NCBI GenBank assembly: GCA_031292625.1
Contig: JARLGU010000053.1
Span: 62,001-126,000 of the forward strand
DNA length: 64,000 bases
DNA from: Capsulimonadaceae bacterium
GTDB lineage: Bacteria > Armatimonadota > Armatimonadia > Armatimonadales > Capsulimonadaceae
Direction of reading: 5' to 3'
A model generated the notes under the pieces. It was not told the DNA's origin. It saw nothing but the letters and a program-made list of their open reading frames with translations, and did no database searches. Below, piece after piece: positions 7,159-15,906 of this stretch. A program made the position numbers and the translations under genes. Position 1 is the first letter of the stretch, and every line of letters begins with the position of its first letter.

Positions 7159-8529
7159 TTATTCCGGGTCGGACTTGCGCTCAATCGGCCGCAGGATCAG
7201 GTAGACGATCGCCGCAAGCACCATTCCGAGCTCAAAACCGACATCCATATTCAACGCCTTCGCGATGGGACCGGTAAATGCTTGCTGGTTCGCCCCCAAA
7301 TAAACGCCGGCGAGACCGGCGACCATGGCAGCGATAGCCGCCCAGCCAATCGGCAGCTTGCCCTGCGTGTTCCAATCCTCCGCATTGTAGACGCCCTTGC
7401 GGAACACGAAGTGCTCGAGGATCAGGATGACCGACCACGGACCGAGCCAGTAGGCGATCAGCAGCAGGAAGTTTTCCATCGTCTCATAGAAATGCGCCGC
7501 GGCTGGGATCGCAATGGCCACGTAGATAACCGCGCCGATCACGGTCCACACCGCCCGGTTTACCTTCTGAAACCCTCGGCCGGGAACCTGCATCGAAAGA
7601 CCGAGACTGTAATCGTTGGGAATATTGTTCGCGACGATGCTCAGCGCGAGCAAGCCGAGAAGCACGGGACCGAACGCGCCAAGAGGCGCGGCTACGTGCG
7701 CGAGAATCGCGCCGGTCGAATCTCCGGTGAACGCAATCGAGATGAGCACGCCGAAGGTCTCCAGAAGGATGCACGGCACGGTCACGCCAATGAACGTCAA
7801 CCAAAAGACGCGGCGGGCGGGCGTATCCTCCGGCTGATGGACATTGTAATCCGCCGCGTACGAACTCCAGCCTGTCGCGAAACCATAAACAGCGCCGCCG
7901 AACGAAATGATCGCGGCAAGCTCGGCGAGGTTGAACACGGGCGTCGCAACCAGATGGTAGTGAGGACCGGCGACAGCCGCGAGAAGTCCGAAAATCAGCG
8001 CCATCGGGATCCACGCGTAACGCTCATACTTGTGGACATAGCTGTAGCCATAGAGGCTGACGAACGTCGTAATCAGGGCGATGACGACGATCCCCACCCA
8101 GTTCGGCGCATGCGTGATCTGCGTGATGAGTTGCGCGCCGACGATGACGTTGACGGCAGACCAGCCCAGACACGCGGCGACGTTGAACAACGCCATAATC
8201 GCGGCGCCGATCCAGCCGAACGAGAAGCGGGTGATGGTCATCTGCCGCAAGCCGAGCTTGGGGCCAAGCGTCGCAAAGAAAGCAACGGGAAGAACACCCA
8301 GCGCATTGAACAGGACGATTGCTAGAAAGCTGTCCCAAAAACCCATTTTAAAAATGGGCACCGCGAGCGTCCCGACCGCAATCGTCGAAATGACGAGATT
8401 AGCAGACAGCCACATCGTGAGATTGTCGAACACCCTCACGTGCTTACGATCCGCTGCCGTCACTCGTTCAATGCCGAGCTTCTCGATCCCAGCCTCTGAT
8501 TGAGCCGGAGAAGTCGTATCAATTGCCAT
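7159..8529 (-). CDS. NCS1 family nucleobase permease (cytosine/purine type)
   Basis: A 456-residue polytopic protein with about 12 hydrophobic segments. The N-terminal NCS1 signatures 'DNLTMWLSANLVISTIAVG' and 'MTITRFSFGWIGA' and the mid 'GWSSYAADYNVHQPEDTPA' are clear. The last of these is a CodB/PucI-like substrate region. It imports a nucleobase coupled to a cation. The ATG at 8529 was chosen because GGAGG precedes it by nine bases and homology begins 30 residues later; the frame is open for 52 more codons upstream that look non-coding. The deaminase gene follows after 75 bases, so import and deamination of cytosine are probably co-expressed. A 150-base structured leader lies upstream. Confidence 0.88.
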   Translation of the reverse strand: MAIDTTSPAQSEAGIEKLGIERVTAADRKHVRVFDNLTMWLSANLVISTIAVGTLAVPIFKMGFWDSFLAIVLFNALGVLPVAFFATLGPKLGLRQMTITRFSFGWIGAAIMALFNVAACLGWSAVNVIVGAQLITQITHAPNWVGIVVIALITTFVSLYGYSYVHKYERYAWIPMALIFGLLAAVAGPHYHLVATPVFNLAELAAIISFGGAVYGFATGWSSYAADYNVHQPEDTPARRVFWLTFIGVTVPCILLETFGVLISIAFTGDSTGAILAHVAAPLGAFGPVLLGLLALSIVANNIPNDYSLGLSMQVPGRGFQKVNRAVWTVIGAVIYVAIAIPAAAHFYETMENFLLLIAYWLGPWSVILILEHFVFRKGVYNAEDWNTQGKLPIGWAAIAAMVAGLAGVYLGANQQAFTGPIAKALNMDVGFELGMVLAAIVYLILRPIERKSDPE

Positions 8530-8689
8530 CGCTATAGGCCTCCAGATTGGTTGGCGGAAAGCAAGCCGCATAACAGAATAGTCGCCCGCTATAGGACGAC
8601 GTTCGCTTGCTTCGGCCGGATGGGGAAAGTAGAACGCGCACGCCGGCCTGGTTTCCCAGGGGCAGCGTTGCCGTGGTAAGCTCATTATA
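8530..8689 (-). promoter_or_regulatory. Promoter and long structured leader of the nucleobase permease gene
   Basis: A perfect TATAAT lies on the minus strand at 8684-8689; no equally good -35 could be fixed. The resulting leader would be about 145 bases. It holds a 5-bp stem CCTGG/CCAGG closed by a GAAA tetraloop (8647-8660), flanked by GC-rich segments. It ends with the GGAGG ribosome binding site. I could not match it to TPP, purine, cobalamin or guanidine riboswitch consensus by eye. Confidence 0.4.
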
Positions 8690-8866
8690 CTCTCGCTCTC
8701 CAGGATCTAATCGAAAACAGCAGAAATTCGCGTTATGAAGATTCTTCGGACTCCTCTCTCGATGAACGGAAAGCCGTACAAACCGTCACAACGAACAACG
8801 CGCAGCATCGCCAGTTCGGAGTTCGACAGCGCCCATTTACTTGAGTCTATTTTCTTCAAACTTCGC

Positions 8867-8895
8867 TTGACGAATGCTTTACCATATGATAACAT
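8867..8895 (+). promoter_or_regulatory. Sigma70-type promoter of the beta-helix protein gene
   Basis: TTGACG (8867-8872), 17-base spacer, TAACAT (8890-8895). Transcription would start near 8902, leaving about 85 bases of leader that ends in AAGGTGG before the ATG at 8988. The remaining gap between the two divergent genes (8690-8866) shows no convincing gene. Confidence 0.6.
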
Positions 8896-8987
8896 GGAGG
8901 AGTGTACTGCGTAAGCGTATGACCATATGACAACTATTATCGCTCCCCCGGTGCGCAGCCTGATGCTACAAGGTGGTAATCTTTCTC

Positions 8988-11654
8988 ATGCGACTTAAGA
9001 ATTTTGGACTATTTGCCTCTATTGCACTTCTGTGCGTAAGCGGCGCGCAAATCCCGGTGCTTGCCGCCGCCAACGCGGCGACGCCCGCGCTTTCCTATCG
9101 CATCGCCCATTGTCGCTATCTTGCTAGCGACCTCGTCGTCGCCGCAATCACGGACGCCGATCTCAAGCTGGATCGAACCGGCGCAACGGATTCTTCGGCG
9201 GCCATACAGAAGGGGCTCGATGCCATCGGCGCCGCCGGAGGAGGGACCCTGTTCCTATCCGAGGGCATTTACCGGCTGGATGCGCCGCTCGTCCTGCCCA
9301 GCGCGGTCACCCTGCGCGGCGAACTTGGCCGCACAAGCGATCCCTACCGGTACCAGGGTACGATCCTGGCCGCCTATACCGGCGAGGGCGCTCCCGACGG
9401 CCCGCCGCTCATTACGTTGGGCTCGTGCTGCGGCTTACGCGACTGCATGGTCTGGTATCCGCGCCAGAGCGCCGAGAGCGTCACGCCGTATCCCCCAGCC
9501 GTGGTACACAACACGAGTTCCACCTGCATAGACAACGTCGTGTTTATCAACGCCTATCAGGCTTACCGTTCCGGCTATAAGATGAGCGGGCGCGCCTACG
9601 TACGCAACCTGCGCGGTACGGCGCTTTCCGTCGGCGTCGAAATCGATGGCCTTGCGGATACGGGGCGCGTCGAAAATGTCGATCTGTCTCCCCAATATTG
9701 GATTCACTCCGGCCTGCCCGGCGCGCCGAAAAGCATCGACGCCGGCTTTGCTCGCTTCATGCAATCGAACGGCGTCGGCGTTCTCGAGCGACGGATCGAC
9801 TGGACCAACACGGCGCATGTCTCGATTGACGGCTACAACAAGGGGTATGCGACCGACTACTCCAAGAACGAGCAGGACCTGAAGAAGGGTCACGTTAAGG
9901 TGAGCCCGAACGGCGAAAACTTCGACTACAAAATCGCCAATTGCGTCTACGGCGTGTACCTGCTGGACACCGCAAACGCCGGCCTCATCTTCACCCGGTT
10001 TAACATCAAAGCGACGACGGCGGGGTTCTACATGGGTGAAAAGAACTCAAACGTCGCGACGCTGCTTGACAGCGTCGTCGACTGCCCGATCAACACGCTC
10101 GACATTCATGGCGCTGGCCGCTTGCTTATCCGCGACTGCGAGTTCAGGTCGGGCTCGACGGCTCTCGGCGGCGGCGTCATCGCGTGCTCGAACAGCAAGT
10201 TCGGCTCCGCCTCGTGCCAAATCGTTGCGGGCGACGGCCTTATTAACGCATCGTTGTTCGGCAACTCGTTCGCCAGGCCAATCGAATTAAGCGGAAGCGA
10301 CACGGCAAAAGCGGCCGTGCACGTCGATGCGCGGCCGGTCCCCGCGAAGATCGCGTTCGATGCGCCGCAGATCGACTACCTGACCCCGAGAGGCGCATCG
10401 GCGGAAAGGCTGTGGGTGATTACAAATGCGCCTTTCTCCGCCGTCGCGGACGGCACGACGGACTGTGCGCAGTCGATCCAAGCAGCGCTCACGACGGCGG
10501 GAAAAGCGGGCGGCGGCATCGTATACGTTCCGGCGGGCGTTTACGCAATAGCCGGATCGCTCACAATTCCGCCGGAGGTCGAGCTGAGAGGCGCGTTTGG
10601 CTCGACGCACGACGCCAACACGGCAGGGTCATGCCTCATGATCCAAAACGAGAAGGGCGACCCGAACGGCCAAGCATTGATCGACATGGGTACGCGGAGC
10701 ACGCTTCGCGGCCTGAACTTCCACTATGCAAAGCAAGATATTCGGGAGATCGTCGACTTCCCGTTTCTCATACGGGGCAATGGTGCGGGGATCGTCATCA
10801 CGCACATTGCGTGTGCTAACGTCTCGCGCTTCATCGATCTGATGACGCACCGGTGCGACGGCGCTTTTGTCGATCACATCGAGGGCCAGCCGATCCACAT
10901 CGGCGTGCGCGTCGGCGGAGGTTCGCGCGATGTCGTCATCTCCGACTGCCAATTCAACCCATCGAACTGGACATTCTCAAGCCTCTTCAACGCGCCGAAA
11001 GTTCTTTACCCAACCGATGGCGCAAAGCGCGGAGCGCTTACCAACGCCTTTATCAGCGGCTTGCAGCAAACGGGTGACCAGTTCGTCCTCGGCGACTGCA
11101 CCGGACTGCGGTTCTATCGCGACTTTGTGTTCGCGGGCCGCTACGGCATCCATTTTGTCGCCGAAAACGGCCGGGGCCCCTCGGGCGTTTGCCTCGAACC
11201 CGGAGTCGACGGTTCAACCTGCGCGCTGCGGATCGATGCGATCGGTCAGGGCGGCTTCCCGGTGGCCAATAGCCAGCTTGTCGTCACGAACGGTTCGATG
11301 GAAGGGTCCCGCCACGATATCGAGTCGACGGCAGGTTCTTCGGCGAACGCGTTCTTCTATGGCGTCAACGCCTGGGGAGCGCATACGGACAGCTTCGCGC
11401 AGGCGCTCGGAGGGACGTTGCGCGTCGATGGCGCGCATTTGCGCGATCCCGGCGCCCCGGCGTTCGACATCCATGGCGCGACAGTGGCGTTCACCGCCTC
11501 TTGCGTCCGCCGCGACCTGCCGCTCTTTACGGGCGCCGGCGCGAACATCGTTAGCGCGGGAAACATACTCCCGGACAGCGCCCCTGCCGCATTGGCGTTC
11601 CCCGCCAATCTGATCTTCACGGACCCCGAAAAACCAGCGCCGGCGAGGAAGTAG
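8988..11654 (+). CDS. Secreted protein with two tandem pectate-lyase-3 type right-handed beta-helices
   Basis: The 888-residue protein has a signal peptide (hydrophobic 8-27, cleavage near the Ala-rich 'VLAAANA'). It carries the Pectate_lyase_3 / GH28-related entry motif twice. The first copy is at about 65-115 ('GATDSSAAIQKGLDAIGAAG...GIYRLDAPLVLP') and the second at about 484-530 ('DGTTDCAQSIQAALTTAGKA...GVYAIAGSLTIP'). Each is followed by several hundred residues of short repetitive strands typical of a beta-helix. The family contains lyases, hydrolases, epimerases and phage tailspikes, so the enzymatic activity cannot be named; polysaccharide binding or cleavage outside the cell is the likely role. 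The ATG at 8988 is preferred over a GTG at 8973 because the AAGGTGG ribosome binding site at 8970-8976 lies 11 bases before it and overlaps that GTG. Confidence 0.82.
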   Translation: MRLKNFGLFASIALLCVSGAQIPVLAAANAATPALSYRIAHCRYLASDLVVAAITDADLKLDRTGATDSSAAIQKGLDAIGAAGGGTLFLSEGIYRLDAPLVLPSAVTLRGELGRTSDPYRYQGTILAAYTGEGAPDGPPLITLGSCCGLRDCMVWYPRQSAESVTPYPPAVVHNTSSTCIDNVVFINAYQAYRSGYKMSGRAYVRNLRGTALSVGVEIDGLADTGRVENVDLSPQYWIHSGLPGAPKSIDAGFARFMQSNGVGVLERRIDWTNTAHVSIDGYNKGYATDYSKNEQDLKKGHVKVSPNGENFDYKIANCVYGVYLLDTANAGLIFTRFNIKATTAGFYMGEKNSNVATLLDSVVDCPINTLDIHGAGRLLIRDCEFRSGSTALGGGVIACSNSKFGSASCQIVAGDGLINASLFGNSFARPIELSGSDTAKAAVHVDARPVPAKIAFDAPQIDYLTPRGASAERLWVITNAPFSAVADGTTDCAQSIQAALTTAGKAGGGIVYVPAGVYAIAGSLTIPPEVELRGAFGSTHDANTAGSCLMIQNEKGDPNGQALIDMGTRSTLRGLNFHYAKQDIREIVDFPFLIRGNGAGIVITHIACANVSRFIDLMTHRCDGAFVDHIEGQPIHIGVRVGGGSRDVVISDCQFNPSNWTFSSLFNAPKVLYPTDGAKRGALTNAFISGLQQTGDQFVLGDCTGLRFYRDFVFAGRYGIHFVAENGRGPSGVCLEPGVDGSTCALRIDAIGQGGFPVANSQLVVTNGSMEGSRHDIESTAGSSANAFFYGVNAWGAHTDSFAQALGGTLRVDGAHLRDPGAPAFDIHGATVAFTASCVRRDLPLFTGAGANIVSAGNILPDSAPAALAFPANLIFTDPEKPAPARK

Positions 11655-11709
11655 CGCGAAACGAGACCGAGGGTTGAACGGGAGGCTTATGCCAGGCAAG
11701 TAGGCTGAA

Positions 11710-12447
11710 TTAAGGCTTTCTGGCTCTGACGAGCAAAAACGGCGGACGCCGCCTTTCATCGAGCAGAGACGGCCGCTCCCGTTCCGCGGACTCTATTGCG
11801 TGCGGCTCGAGCACTCGATCCACGGAGAGACCGCTCTCGATAACCATATTGAGTACGCTCGCCATCGTTCGGTGGTACTTAATGACGTCATCGACAAACC
11901 AGTGGCTCCTTCGGACGCCCTCGTCATGGTAGCGGTCGAGGATCCAGTGTTCGCGGTCGCCGCCGGCGTTGGTCTGCCATCCTGGCTGAATGCCCTGAGC
12001 AGCCGTGCAGACGGGATGTTCCATAGAGAAAACCAGGTGCCCGCCGCTCCTCAGCCATTTCGCGATCTTGACGATTACTTTGTCGAGATCGCGAATGTAG
12101 TGAAATGCGAGCGAGCTCGTGATCAGGTCGAAGCTTTCGTCATTGGCGACAAAATCCTCGATAGCGCAGTGCTCGAACGTTACATTCGCATTGTCGTGGC
12201 TCCGCGCTAGCTCCAGCATCCGCTCCGAGATCTCGACGCCAACCACCGCCGCGGCGCCGCATTCGATCAGCGTACGGCAGAACTGGCCATCTCCGCAGCC
12301 TAAATCGAGGACGGTCTTGCCGTGAACGCCGGGAAGCAGCGAACGCATCGCCGGCTGTTCGAGAACGTCGTTCAGGCCCGCCTTTCGATCACGAAGCGAT
12401 GAGTATCCCGCGAAGAATTCCGGATTGTCATAGATATTTTGCGGCAT
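11710..12447 (-). CDS. Class I SAM-dependent methyltransferase
   Basis: The 245-residue protein has motif I 'VLDLGCGDGQFCR' near 50-62, an acidic end of strand 2 ('VVGVEISERML'), 'FDLITSSLAFHYI' as motif post-II/IV and 'LRSGGHLVFSMEHP' as motif V. All are typical of the Methyltransf_11/25 group of small-molecule methyltransferases. The substrate is not deducible. The ATG at 12447 fits the family's usual start; a TTG four codons upstream is possible. No strong ribosome binding site is seen for either. It converges with the beta-helix gene, and its downstream neighbour is 55 bases away. Confidence 0.85.
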   Translation of the reverse strand: MPQNIYDNPEFFAGYSSLRDRKAGLNDVLEQPAMRSLLPGVHGKTVLDLGCGDGQFCRTLIECGAAAVVGVEISERMLELARSHDNANVTFEHCAIEDFVANDESFDLITSSLAFHYIRDLDKVIVKIAKWLRSGGHLVFSMEHPVCTAAQGIQPGWQTNAGGDREHWILDRYHDEGVRRSHWFVDDVIKYHRTMASVLNMVIESGLSVDRVLEPHAIESAERERPSLLDERRRPPFLLVRARKP

Positions 12448-12844
12448 GTTTTTAACCAATCTCAGCCTGCGCAGTTGCTGGCGGCTTCTCTAACAAAGGC
12501 GACGAGCGGGATCGGCGTCGAGCAATGCAAGTATTCTGTAAACGAAAACTTGCTCTAATTGCATTCAGTTGTAAAGTCCCTCTCCCTAACCTGTCCCATC
12601 GGAATGGGCGAGGGAATTCGGGCTCCCTCGCCCGGCATTGCGGGAAAGGGGCGGGGCGAGGGTTTACACAGCTAATATTGTCGAGTCTTATTAACTGAGT
12701 ACTAGTCTCGCTAAACGGCTGTCCGTCCTGCAGGCAGATCGGCGCATATTCCCGGCCTATGGCGAGCCGCACGCGTCTCTCTATCGAAGCGCCTCGAAAG
12801 ACATACGCCCCAACTCTCCCGCGCGGCTGTTCCGCAGTGCGCCG
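12448..12844. other. Gene-free stretch between the methyltransferase and the LptD-like gene
   Basis: No credible reading frame. The stretch holds the imperfect palindrome listed at 12570-12668; nothing else was recognised. Confidence 0.4.
12570..12668. repeat. Imperfect palindromic element, REP/MITE-like
   Basis: The element begins TGTAAAGTCCCTC and ends GAGGGTTTACA, so its ends are inverted repeats. The core contains a 10-bp perfect stem, GGGCGAGGGA against TCCCTCGCCC, around a GAATTC-like centre. The composition resembles the CTCTCCC/GAGGG palindromes that are dispersed in many GC-rich genomes. Short CTCTCCC hairpins of similar flavour occur at 46228-46247 and 55035-55057, but they are not full copies. 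Confidence 0.45.
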
Positions 12845-14932
12845 TCAGAAGCGGCTGGCGTCGAGGTTGAAACGGATGTGGTGGTCGATGACCGAGTACG
12901 AGAAATCACCCTCGCGCTGACCGATGCGGATACCGAGCAATGTGCCCCAATCTCGATACCAAATCCCAGTCGTCCGGTTAACCGTATTCGTGACGCCTAT
13001 TCTAAATGTCGGGCTGAAATGGTAATTGAAGCTCGTCGCCGCGTCCATGTCGTCGGTCGGCTTGCTAATATCGCCGCTCATCATCATGTCCCACTTCGAG
13101 CTTGGCGCGGCGCTCGTCAGCGTCGCCCCATAACGATGGATGTCCGGCACTTTCGTGATCGACAATATCCCGTTATTGATCGTCAGCGCCTGGTTCAACG
13201 GGTTGTGGGTCCAGTTGTAGGAGAGGCTTCCGAATGTCGTCTTCCCGAACTTTTGGCCAAGCCCGAGGCTTGAGTTCATCGTGACCGCCGAGCGGTCTTG
13301 ATATCGATCATATGTGTCCGCGGCATCGAAAGAGTCCGTAAACGTCGTCGTGCGGCTCAAGTGCTGCGCCGGAGTGAACAACCTGAGGCCGAGCGCACGC
13401 GTATCCGTAGGCGACTTAATCGTTTGATCCTCGTAACGTTCCACGATCTCGCTAGTGTTTACGCTAAAAGTCGAGGTTGCCCTAATCCCGGAAGCGTTCG
13501 AGCCAATGAGTTTGCGTTCCGTCGTGGTCACGTAGTAGCTCGTTCCCCGAGTCTCCGTCGTCGTCGTATCACCCACAACATGCGAGTACGTATTCGTAAC
13601 GTTCGTAGAAAAGCCCCGAAAGTCGTGGGTTACGTTGACGGTCGTAAACAGATTGTTGCGCGTCGGATATTCCACCGCCGTGTAGGTGCGAGTATCTTTG
13701 TCGAGCACCAACATATTGTTTCGCCACCGATACCCCATCGTCGCGCCCTTTTGCACCCCAAGCAGATCGATGGTTCCATTGCCGGTGTCCGATGCAAACT
13801 TATAGCTATGCTGGTAATCGAGAGCGACCGCGGCATTGCCGTTCAGCGCTATGCCAGCCTCGCGCTGCGCGGACTGGCTTTGCAGCGACAAGGTGTCCAT
13901 CGTATGCGACGACGCGGCCAGGTAGTACGGCAGGTTGATATACGCGCCATCCGTACCGTATCCCAGCACCTGCTGTCCGAATATTTCCGTGCTGTTCACC
14001 GGCAGAACCTCAAGCGGAACCGACATCACCTTCTTGCCATCCACGTACACCGTCGATCGGCGCAATTGCACGGTCTGCCCTGGACGGACGCTCACCGAAG
14101 ACGCCGTAACCTGTACGTGATCGCTGGACAGGTCCACGAAATCGTAAATTGAGCTGCTAGGAGCGTCGTTAATCGAAAGCACCGTAGCGACGGGTACTGC
14201 GCCGCTGATCTTGACCGTCCGGATCGTCGTCTCGCCGGCCATGTCGGTAACAATCGCCGTCCCCTGGTGGCTGATGAACTCGTATCGAAGAGAATCCGCA
14301 ACGAAAAGCTGAGTTTGATTGTGCCGGAAGACCGCGTTTCGTGCCCGGATGACGTTGCCGGAGAGATCGACCTGCATCGCCTCCGCCTCAATGACGATGC
14401 CCCGATAGGAAAACCGAGCGCCGCGGTTCTTTGCGAACGCTTCGAGTATGCGGCTGTCCTCGCTGTACGACATATAATCCGTACACGCGACATGGACCCA
14501 ATCCTGCTCGCCCTTGTCGCTGTTTGCAATCGTTTTATCCGACGTGAACTCAACGGAAACGCGCCCGCTGGCTCCCACGCCGGCGGTCAGGAAGCTGCCG
14601 GTAACTACTGCCGGTCCTTCGATGCCAGCACTTGTCAGGATAACGCGAGCGACGCCAGCCGTTGTAACGACGGACGTCGTTGATAGTGTGCCTGCCGTCG
14701 TGGAGAAGCGAATCACGGAGCCGTCCGCGACATTCCCGCCGCCGATCCCGGTCGCGAGGGCGGTAATCGTCGTCGTACTCTTACCGTCGGCAAGGATAAT
14801 GCTCGGGGAGGCGCTCAAGACGAGACTTGCGGGAGTATCTGCGCGAAGCGGCGCGCAACATCCAGCCACGAGGAACGCGGCAAGAGCGCATACGATCCAC
14901 AGCTGGCCGCATCCCAGCCGCGTGTCCCGCAT
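12845..14932 (-). CDS. LptD/OstA-like outer-membrane barrel protein with N-terminal invasin-type Ig domain
   Basis: The 695-residue product starts with a hydrophobic segment (about 9-25) that ends either in a lipobox LVAGC or in a signal-peptidase I site after LRA. Residues about 35-135 form a Big_1/invasin-like Ig module ('IILADGKSTTTITALATG', 'FSTTAGTLSTT'). Next is an OstA-like jellyroll ('GIVIEAEAMQVDLSGNVI..ARNAVF', 'VVRPGQ'-like 'VSVRPGQTVQLRRSTVYVDG'). The last 330 residues are amphipathic strand pairs rich in Thr, Asn and aromatic residues, ending in 'HHIRFNLDASRF' with a C-terminal Phe as in outer-membrane barrels. An LPS- or surface-protein export role is inferred from the LptD-like order. 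The ATG at 14932 has GGAG ten bases upstream, inside a long hairpin. It is the last gene of a same-strand series from 38120. Confidence 0.7.
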   Translation of the reverse strand: MRDTRLGCGQLWIVCALAAFLVAGCCAPLRADTPASLVLSASPSIILADGKSTTTITALATGIGGGNVADGSVIRFSTTAGTLSTTSVVTTAGVARVILTSAGIEGPAVVTGSFLTAGVGASGRVSVEFTSDKTIANSDKGEQDWVHVACTDYMSYSEDSRILEAFAKNRGARFSYRGIVIEAEAMQVDLSGNVIRARNAVFRHNQTQLFVADSLRYEFISHQGTAIVTDMAGETTIRTVKISGAVPVATVLSINDAPSSSIYDFVDLSSDHVQVTASSVSVRPGQTVQLRRSTVYVDGKKVMSVPLEVLPVNSTEIFGQQVLGYGTDGAYINLPYYLAASSHTMDTLSLQSQSAQREAGIALNGNAAVALDYQHSYKFASDTGNGTIDLLGVQKGATMGYRWRNNMLVLDKDTRTYTAVEYPTRNNLFTTVNVTHDFRGFSTNVTNTYSHVVGDTTTTETRGTSYYVTTTERKLIGSNASGIRATSTFSVNTSEIVERYEDQTIKSPTDTRALGLRLFTPAQHLSRTTTFTDSFDAADTYDRYQDRSAVTMNSSLGLGQKFGKTTFGSLSYNWTHNPLNQALTINNGILSITKVPDIHRYGATLTSAAPSSKWDMMMSGDISKPTDDMDAATSFNYHFSPTFRIGVTNTVNRTTGIWYRDWGTLLGIRIGQREGDFSYSVIDHHIRFNLDASRF

Positions 14933-14940
14933 AAGGACGA

Positions 14941-14974
14941 CACTCCTGCCGGCAAGATGTTGCCGGCAGGAGTG
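14941..14974 (-). promoter_or_regulatory. Perfect 15-bp hairpin covering the ribosome binding site of the LptD-like gene
   Basis: CACTCCTGCCGGCAA (14941-14955) and its exact complement (14960-14974) flank a 4-base loop. On the minus strand the 3' arm contains the GGAG used for the ATG at 14932. The hairpin lies between two genes of the same strand. It could attenuate transcription, stabilise the upstream message or hide the ribosome binding site. No T-run follows it. Confidence 0.6.
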
Positions 14975-15012
14975 CGAAGATATTAGCGCCGCGGGAACCA
15001 TAATAGACGCCG

Positions 15013-15906
15013 CTATAAGCTAGGAGGGCTAGGCGGCCCTGTCGTAGTGGTAGTGGTTGTCGTTGTGGTTGTCGTCGTGGAAGATGACGACGATGAACCG
15101 GACGACGAATTGCCCGTATGAGTCGCGGCAATAATGACGGCAGCCAGCAAACCAACAAGAAGGATCGTCATCAGTTTGACGCCGCCCATTTTTTTCGAGC
15201 CGGCGGCCGACGCGATCGAAGTCGCGCTCGACGTCTGAGCAAAGCTTGGGGAAATCGCGGCGACGATCTTCGACGCCGCATTCTCGACCGCTCGCACCTC
15301 CACGCCGGAGAGCGGATCGGTCGTGCCTGAAGACACGGCCTTGCCCGTAACGGTCACTGTCAACAACGGATCGTCCGAGGCGATACTGTAAACCTGTGCC
15401 GTCGCGGTTAACTGCACTGTCTGGTCAACGGTGTTGACTGTCCCGTTATCCAAACTAATCAACAGATAGCCGTCGGTCCCAACAGCCAGAGCAACCTTCC
15501 GCGCCTTCGCGGGATTAATGAATGGCGGCGTCAAGTCGGCTTTCGTGAGCGATTCGTCGACCGTGTACGCGCGGTCGATGGGCGACAAGGTTGGCGCATA
15601 TCCTACAGCGTGGTAACGGCCGACTCCGTTAATCTTGAGCTTCACCGAAACCGCGAGACGCGTCGCACTGTCGTCGAAATCAGCGCCCGCTTGGTTGGTA
15701 GCGGGAAAAACCAAAATAGAGCTCAGCTGGTCCAGGGTCTGAGAGCGAATTGCTGACGAACCTCCGACCGACGCAACCGGTACTGCCTTCCCTTGCGCAC
15801 TTTGCGCAAGCGCATTACCGCCGCCGAACGTAAAAGCAATCAGGAGCGCCACGCAAACGGCCACGAGCCGCACTCCCCCAGAAGGCCGGTTATGCAAGTA
15901 TGCCAC
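15013..15906 (-). CDS. Exported membrane-anchored protein with poly-Thr tail, function unknown
   Basis: The 297-residue protein has a signal peptide (hydrophobic 13-30, cleavage after ALA) and a central domain of about 180 residues with no family I recognise. The domain has strands such as 'LAVSVKLKINGVGRYHAVGY' and 'DGYLLISLDNGTV'. A transmembrane segment follows (about 'LMTILLVGLLAAVIIAA'). The tail has a Ser-rich stretch, 13 consecutive threonines and a Pro/Ser end. The Thr run uses all four ACN codons, so it is kept at protein level and is not a slippage tract. Start is GTG at 15906 with AAGGA seven bases upstream. Its position between the CsgG-like and LptD-like genes suggests a shared envelope role; this is inference. 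Confidence 0.7.
   Translation of the reverse strand: MAYLHNRPSGGVRLVAVCVALLIAFTFGGGNALAQSAQGKAVPVASVGGSSAIRSQTLDQLSSILVFPATNQAGADFDDSATRLAVSVKLKINGVGRYHAVGYAPTLSPIDRAYTVDESLTKADLTPPFINPAKARKVALAVGTDGYLLISLDNGTVNTVDQTVQLTATAQVYSIASDDPLLTVTVTGKAVSSGTTDPLSGVEVRAVENAASKIVAAISPSFAQTSSATSIASAAGSKKMGGVKLMTILLVGLLAAVIIAATHTGNSSSGSSSSSSTTTTTTTTTTTTTGPPSPPSL

Noticed and set aside
7282-8325. 347-codon open frame on the plus strand
   Set aside because: Antisense to the permease gene; the permease has clear NCS1 motifs and this frame has none.
8707-8895. 62-residue frame on the minus strand upstream of the permease
   Set aside because: No similarity to any family, start codon overlaps the -10 of the beta-helix gene and it ends just above the permease promoter; probably chance in an AT-richer gap.
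15050-15080. Microsatellite-like tract of phase variation
   Set aside because: The Thr codons are mixed, so there is no uniform repeat unit that could slip.
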